The notes below the pieces were generated by a model that was given only the letters and a program-made list of their open reading frames with translations, searched no databases and was not told the origin of the DNA. A stretch of 64,000 nucleotides of DNA from CAWUEX02 sp038148375 (GTDB taxonomy: Bacteria > Pseudomonadota > Alphaproteobacteria > Rhodospirillales > Rhodospirillaceae). The translations under genes were made by a program, and so were the position numbers. Location of the stretch: the NCBI GenBank assembly GCA_038148375.1, contig JAYQVH010000003.1:184520-248519 (forward strand), in the 5' to 3' direction. Of this stretch, positions 62,125 through 64,000 are shown in pieces. Every line of letters begins with the position of its first letter. The stretch's first letter is position 1.

Positions 62125-62869
62125 AGCCCTTTGTATTACCGTCTTTCCGTCGCGCCCGTTCGACCTGATCAGGATCGAACGTAAAGCCAAAGTTACGCAT
62201 GTCTTCGACCAATTTGGTATGCTCTTCGAGGTGCGGATTTATCTCGATCAGGATCGACCTTACGGTATCTTGCCTTAAAGTCGCGAGTGCGCCGGCGACG
62301 ACCAAATGCTCGAACCCGTCTACATCGACTTTTATATGGGTCGGCACGGGAATGGCGTTTTGTTGAATGAGGTCATCGAGCGCGAAGCTCACACTCCCCT
62401 GAACATACGCGGCCTTTGAGGGCTTAAGGTTTGGATTAACCTCCGCCCCGAATTCGTGGCCTGACCCTGCTGACTTTAACTTTGAAAGGTAAAGGCGATC
62501 GATGCGCAGACCATCTGATAGCGCACAACACCACGCAACCATGCGGTCGGAAACTTTGTTGAACGCGATATTGCGATTTAACAAGGCGTAGTTCTGAGAC
62601 TCCGGCTCGAAGGCAAACACCCTGGCGCCAGCATGAACCGCTGCGAAAATCGCATATATCCCCATGTTGGCGCCGATATCGAGAAAAATGTCGCCCTCAG
62701 AAAAACCCGCCAGCCACTTGATGGTTTCGGGTTCCTTGGTGTCGAAAGACGATACGCGCATCAACGCCATCGTATTCGGAACGCCATACAACAGCTTCGT
62801 GTCTTCGTACTGTATCGTCGCAACCGGAAACGTCTCGTCGTAATTCTTGACCAGGTCGGTCTGGCTCAT
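62099..62869 (-). CDS. FkbM-family methyltransferase, module B
   Basis: 256-residue paralogue of the module A methyltransferase, with IFLDIGANMGIYAIFAA, RVFAFEPESQNYALL and HIKVDVDGFEHLV. The C-terminus (KDGNTKGYAEYIFWR) is nearly identical to the module A end, which keeps the overlap with the oxygenase start. The N-terminal 35 residues are unlike module A. First gene of the - strand cluster, with 178 bp before the divergent glutamate dehydrogenase gene. Confidence 0.92.
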   Translation of the reverse strand: MSQTDLVKNYDETFPVATIQYEDTKLLYGVPNTMALMRVSSFDTKEPETIKWLAGFSEGDIFLDIGANMGIYAIFAAVHAGARVFAFEPESQNYALLNRNIAFNKVSDRMVAWCCALSDGLRIDRLYLSKLKSAGSGHEFGAEVNPNLKPSKAAYVQGSVSFALDDLIQQNAIPVPTHIKVDVDGFEHLVVAGALATLRQDTVRSILIEINPHLEEHTKLVEDMRNFGFTFDPDQVERARRKDGNTKGYAEYIFWR

Positions 62870-63047
62870 TGGCGGTCAACTTTACATAGAGCCCGTTGTC
62901 ATCGCCCAAATGCGTACATCAGGGGAAAATCGGCCGAGAGATCGACATCAGGGCTTGTCAGCGGGACAAACGTGTTAAGCTTAGCGCTGTGTTTTTAACG
63001 ACTTGCACAATGGGGTCAAGAAGTCGGACGAAGGGGAGAACCGGCGC

Positions 63048-64000
63048 ATGACGAAGAGCAAGAACACCGGCGCAAAAAACGGTAAGACCGCCGACCTGAA
63101 AAGCATCATCAGCCGAACGGCCAAACTTGCCGATACGCACGCCAAGGGCGGCGGAGCCCCGGTGCTGAAACGATTCATTCGCCAATTCTATGAGGACTCG
63201 CCGCTTGAAGACCTCGCTGATGCGCGGCCCGAAGACCTGTATGCAGCGGCTGAATCGGCATTCAACGTCGCTAAGCAACGTAAGAACGGTGCGCCGTCTA
63301 TCCGCGTCGTAACGCCATCTAGGGGGAAATCGAAGGGGTGGCCGGCCGGACACACGGTTATCGAGATCCTCAATGACGACATGCCGTTTCTAGTGGATTC
63401 AATCACCGCCGAGCTGGAACGCGTCGGCGAATCGCCTCAATTCATCATACACCCGGTTATACCGGTTAAACGTGATGCCAGCGGTAAACTGCTCGATGTA
63501 TTCGAGGACGACGAGCCGTTCTTTGACGAAGCTGAGCGCGAAAAGCGCGGGGTGCATTTCGAATCCGTAATGCACGTTCAAGTTTCGAAGGAAGCCGACC
63601 CGGACGTCCTGGACCGCATCGGTGATACGCTTCTGTCTGTTCTGAACGATGTGCGCCGTGCGGTCACGGATTGGGCAGAGATGCGCCGTCAGGCGACACG
63701 CATCGCTGCCGATTTCGACGGCGCGCCCACCGGAGTGACGCGCGAACAGGCCGCAGAGGTCGAAGACTTTCTGCACTGGCTGCACGACGATCACTTCACG
63801 TTCCTTGGCTACCGATGTTACGACATTGAGACCAAAGGTAAACGGCGTGTCCTTCACATGCGCCGGGAAGACAATCTGGGTATGTTGTCAAAACCGTCGT
63901 TGATAATGTTCGACGGAGTGCGCGATGGCGCCGATGTCCCGCCGCTTGTCCGTCGTCAGAGTATTTGGGACAAGCGGGCTGATGACCTAAGAGAGAGTTT
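63048..64000 (+). CDS. NAD-glutamate dehydrogenase, N-terminal part (cut by window end)
   Basis: First 317 residues of the large (about 1600-residue) NAD-dependent glutamate dehydrogenase class that makes 2-oxoglutarate from glutamate. Recognisable are VLKRFIRQFYEDSPLEDLADARPEDLYAAAESAF, VIEILNDDMPFLVDSITAEL, FIIHPVIPVKRDASG, ESVMHVQVSKEADPDVL, and VEDFLHWLHDDHFTFLGYRCYD. The ATG at 63048 is preceded by AAGGGGAG. The catalytic domain lies beyond the window edge. Confidence 0.93.
   Translation, partial: MTKSKNTGAKNGKTADLKSIISRTAKLADTHAKGGGAPVLKRFIRQFYEDSPLEDLADARPEDLYAAAESAFNVAKQRKNGAPSIRVVTPSRGKSKGWPAGHTVIEILNDDMPFLVDSITAELERVGESPQFIIHPVIPVKRDASGKLLDVFEDDEPFFDEAEREKRGVHFESVMHVQVSKEADPDVLDRIGDTLLSVLNDVRRAVTDWAEMRRQATRIAADFDGAPTGVTREQAAEVEDFLHWLHDDHFTFLGYRCYDIETKGKRRVLHMRREDNLGMLSKPSLIMFDGVRDGADVPPLVRRQSIWDKRADDLRES

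Noticed and set aside
59632..63047. Genomic island integrated at tRNA-Gly
   Set aside because: The duplicated modules next to the tRNA suggested this, but no integrase and no repeat of the tRNA 3' end was found between 59707 and 63047.

Overview
The window looks like chromosomal DNA from a GC-rich alphaproteobacterium. Pointers are an Irr-type Fur-family regulator with a palindromic iron control element, an IalB-family secreted protein, the start of a very large NAD-type glutamate dehydrogenase, acetoacetyl-CoA synthetase, a DUF3501/rubrerythrin cluster and many DUF families common in that class. The species cannot be named from sequence alone. Gene density is high, several operons use 4-bp ATGA/GTGA overlaps, and no insertion sequence, prophage or CRISPR array was seen.

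Layout. 0-5.5 kb (+): tail of an RND efflux pump, a patatin/DUF3376-type lipase, then an extracellular solute-binding protein translationally coupled to two NTF2/SnoaL-like proteins. 5.5-16.8 kb (-): a long run of transport and catabolism genes (isomerase-like protein, DUF1330, TRAP transporter DctPQM, RidA, FAH hydrolase, a second family-5 solute-binding protein, complete DppBCDF-like ABC transporter, 2Fe-2S ferredoxin) that reads as one uptake and degradation module for an unknown acid or amide substrate. 16.9-18.3 kb: a TPR-glycosyltransferase gene interrupted by an in-frame TGA. 18.3-25.7 kb: MarR regulator with matching AT-rich palindromes on both sides, a 660-residue cyclic-nucleotide-domain protein, mobA, glpK, a double cold-shock-domain protein and an MFS transporter. 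26-29.2 kb: the iron and oxidative stress unit irr - rubrerythrin - Fe-S/CCG protein - DUF3501. 29-33.6 kb: SH3 protein, 2-hydroxyacid dehydrogenase, pabB-pabC, IalB. 33.7-45.3 kb: small enzymes on alternating strands (SpoU methylase, AacS, EamA exporter, pterin dehydratase, zinc metallopeptidase, uracil-DNA glycosylase broken by an in-frame TAA, Sir2, LMW phosphatase, fructosamine kinase, an exported CbiX-like protein with His/Met repeats, ThpR, FIST, GDSL esterase). 45.3-49.7 kb: YbbA-YbbP transporter and BI-1 protein ending in a strong terminator. 49.7-59.4 kb: MmgE/PrpD, a receiver-domain protein, secreted small proteins, tRNA-Thr(CGT), UbiH-type hydroxylase, soluble PQQ dehydrogenase, DUF971, Trm112, Lon-N domain protein, thioredoxin-TPR. 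59.6-62.9 kb: tRNA-Gly(GCC), then a tandemly duplicated two-gene module (FkbM methyltransferase + 2OG-Fe(II) oxygenase). 63.0 kb to the end: NAD-glutamate dehydrogenase, cut by the window edge.

The most notable items are the duplicated FkbM/2OG-oxygenase module with an identical 26-nt gene overlap in both copies; the exported CbiX-like protein with its MDHSQ repeats; the ABC+TRAP catabolic cluster whose isomerase homologue seems to lack both family cysteines; the two genes broken by single in-frame stop codons while the downstream frame stays intact; and the Irr-box pair bracketing irr. All calls come from reading the sequence; no database search or alignment was run.
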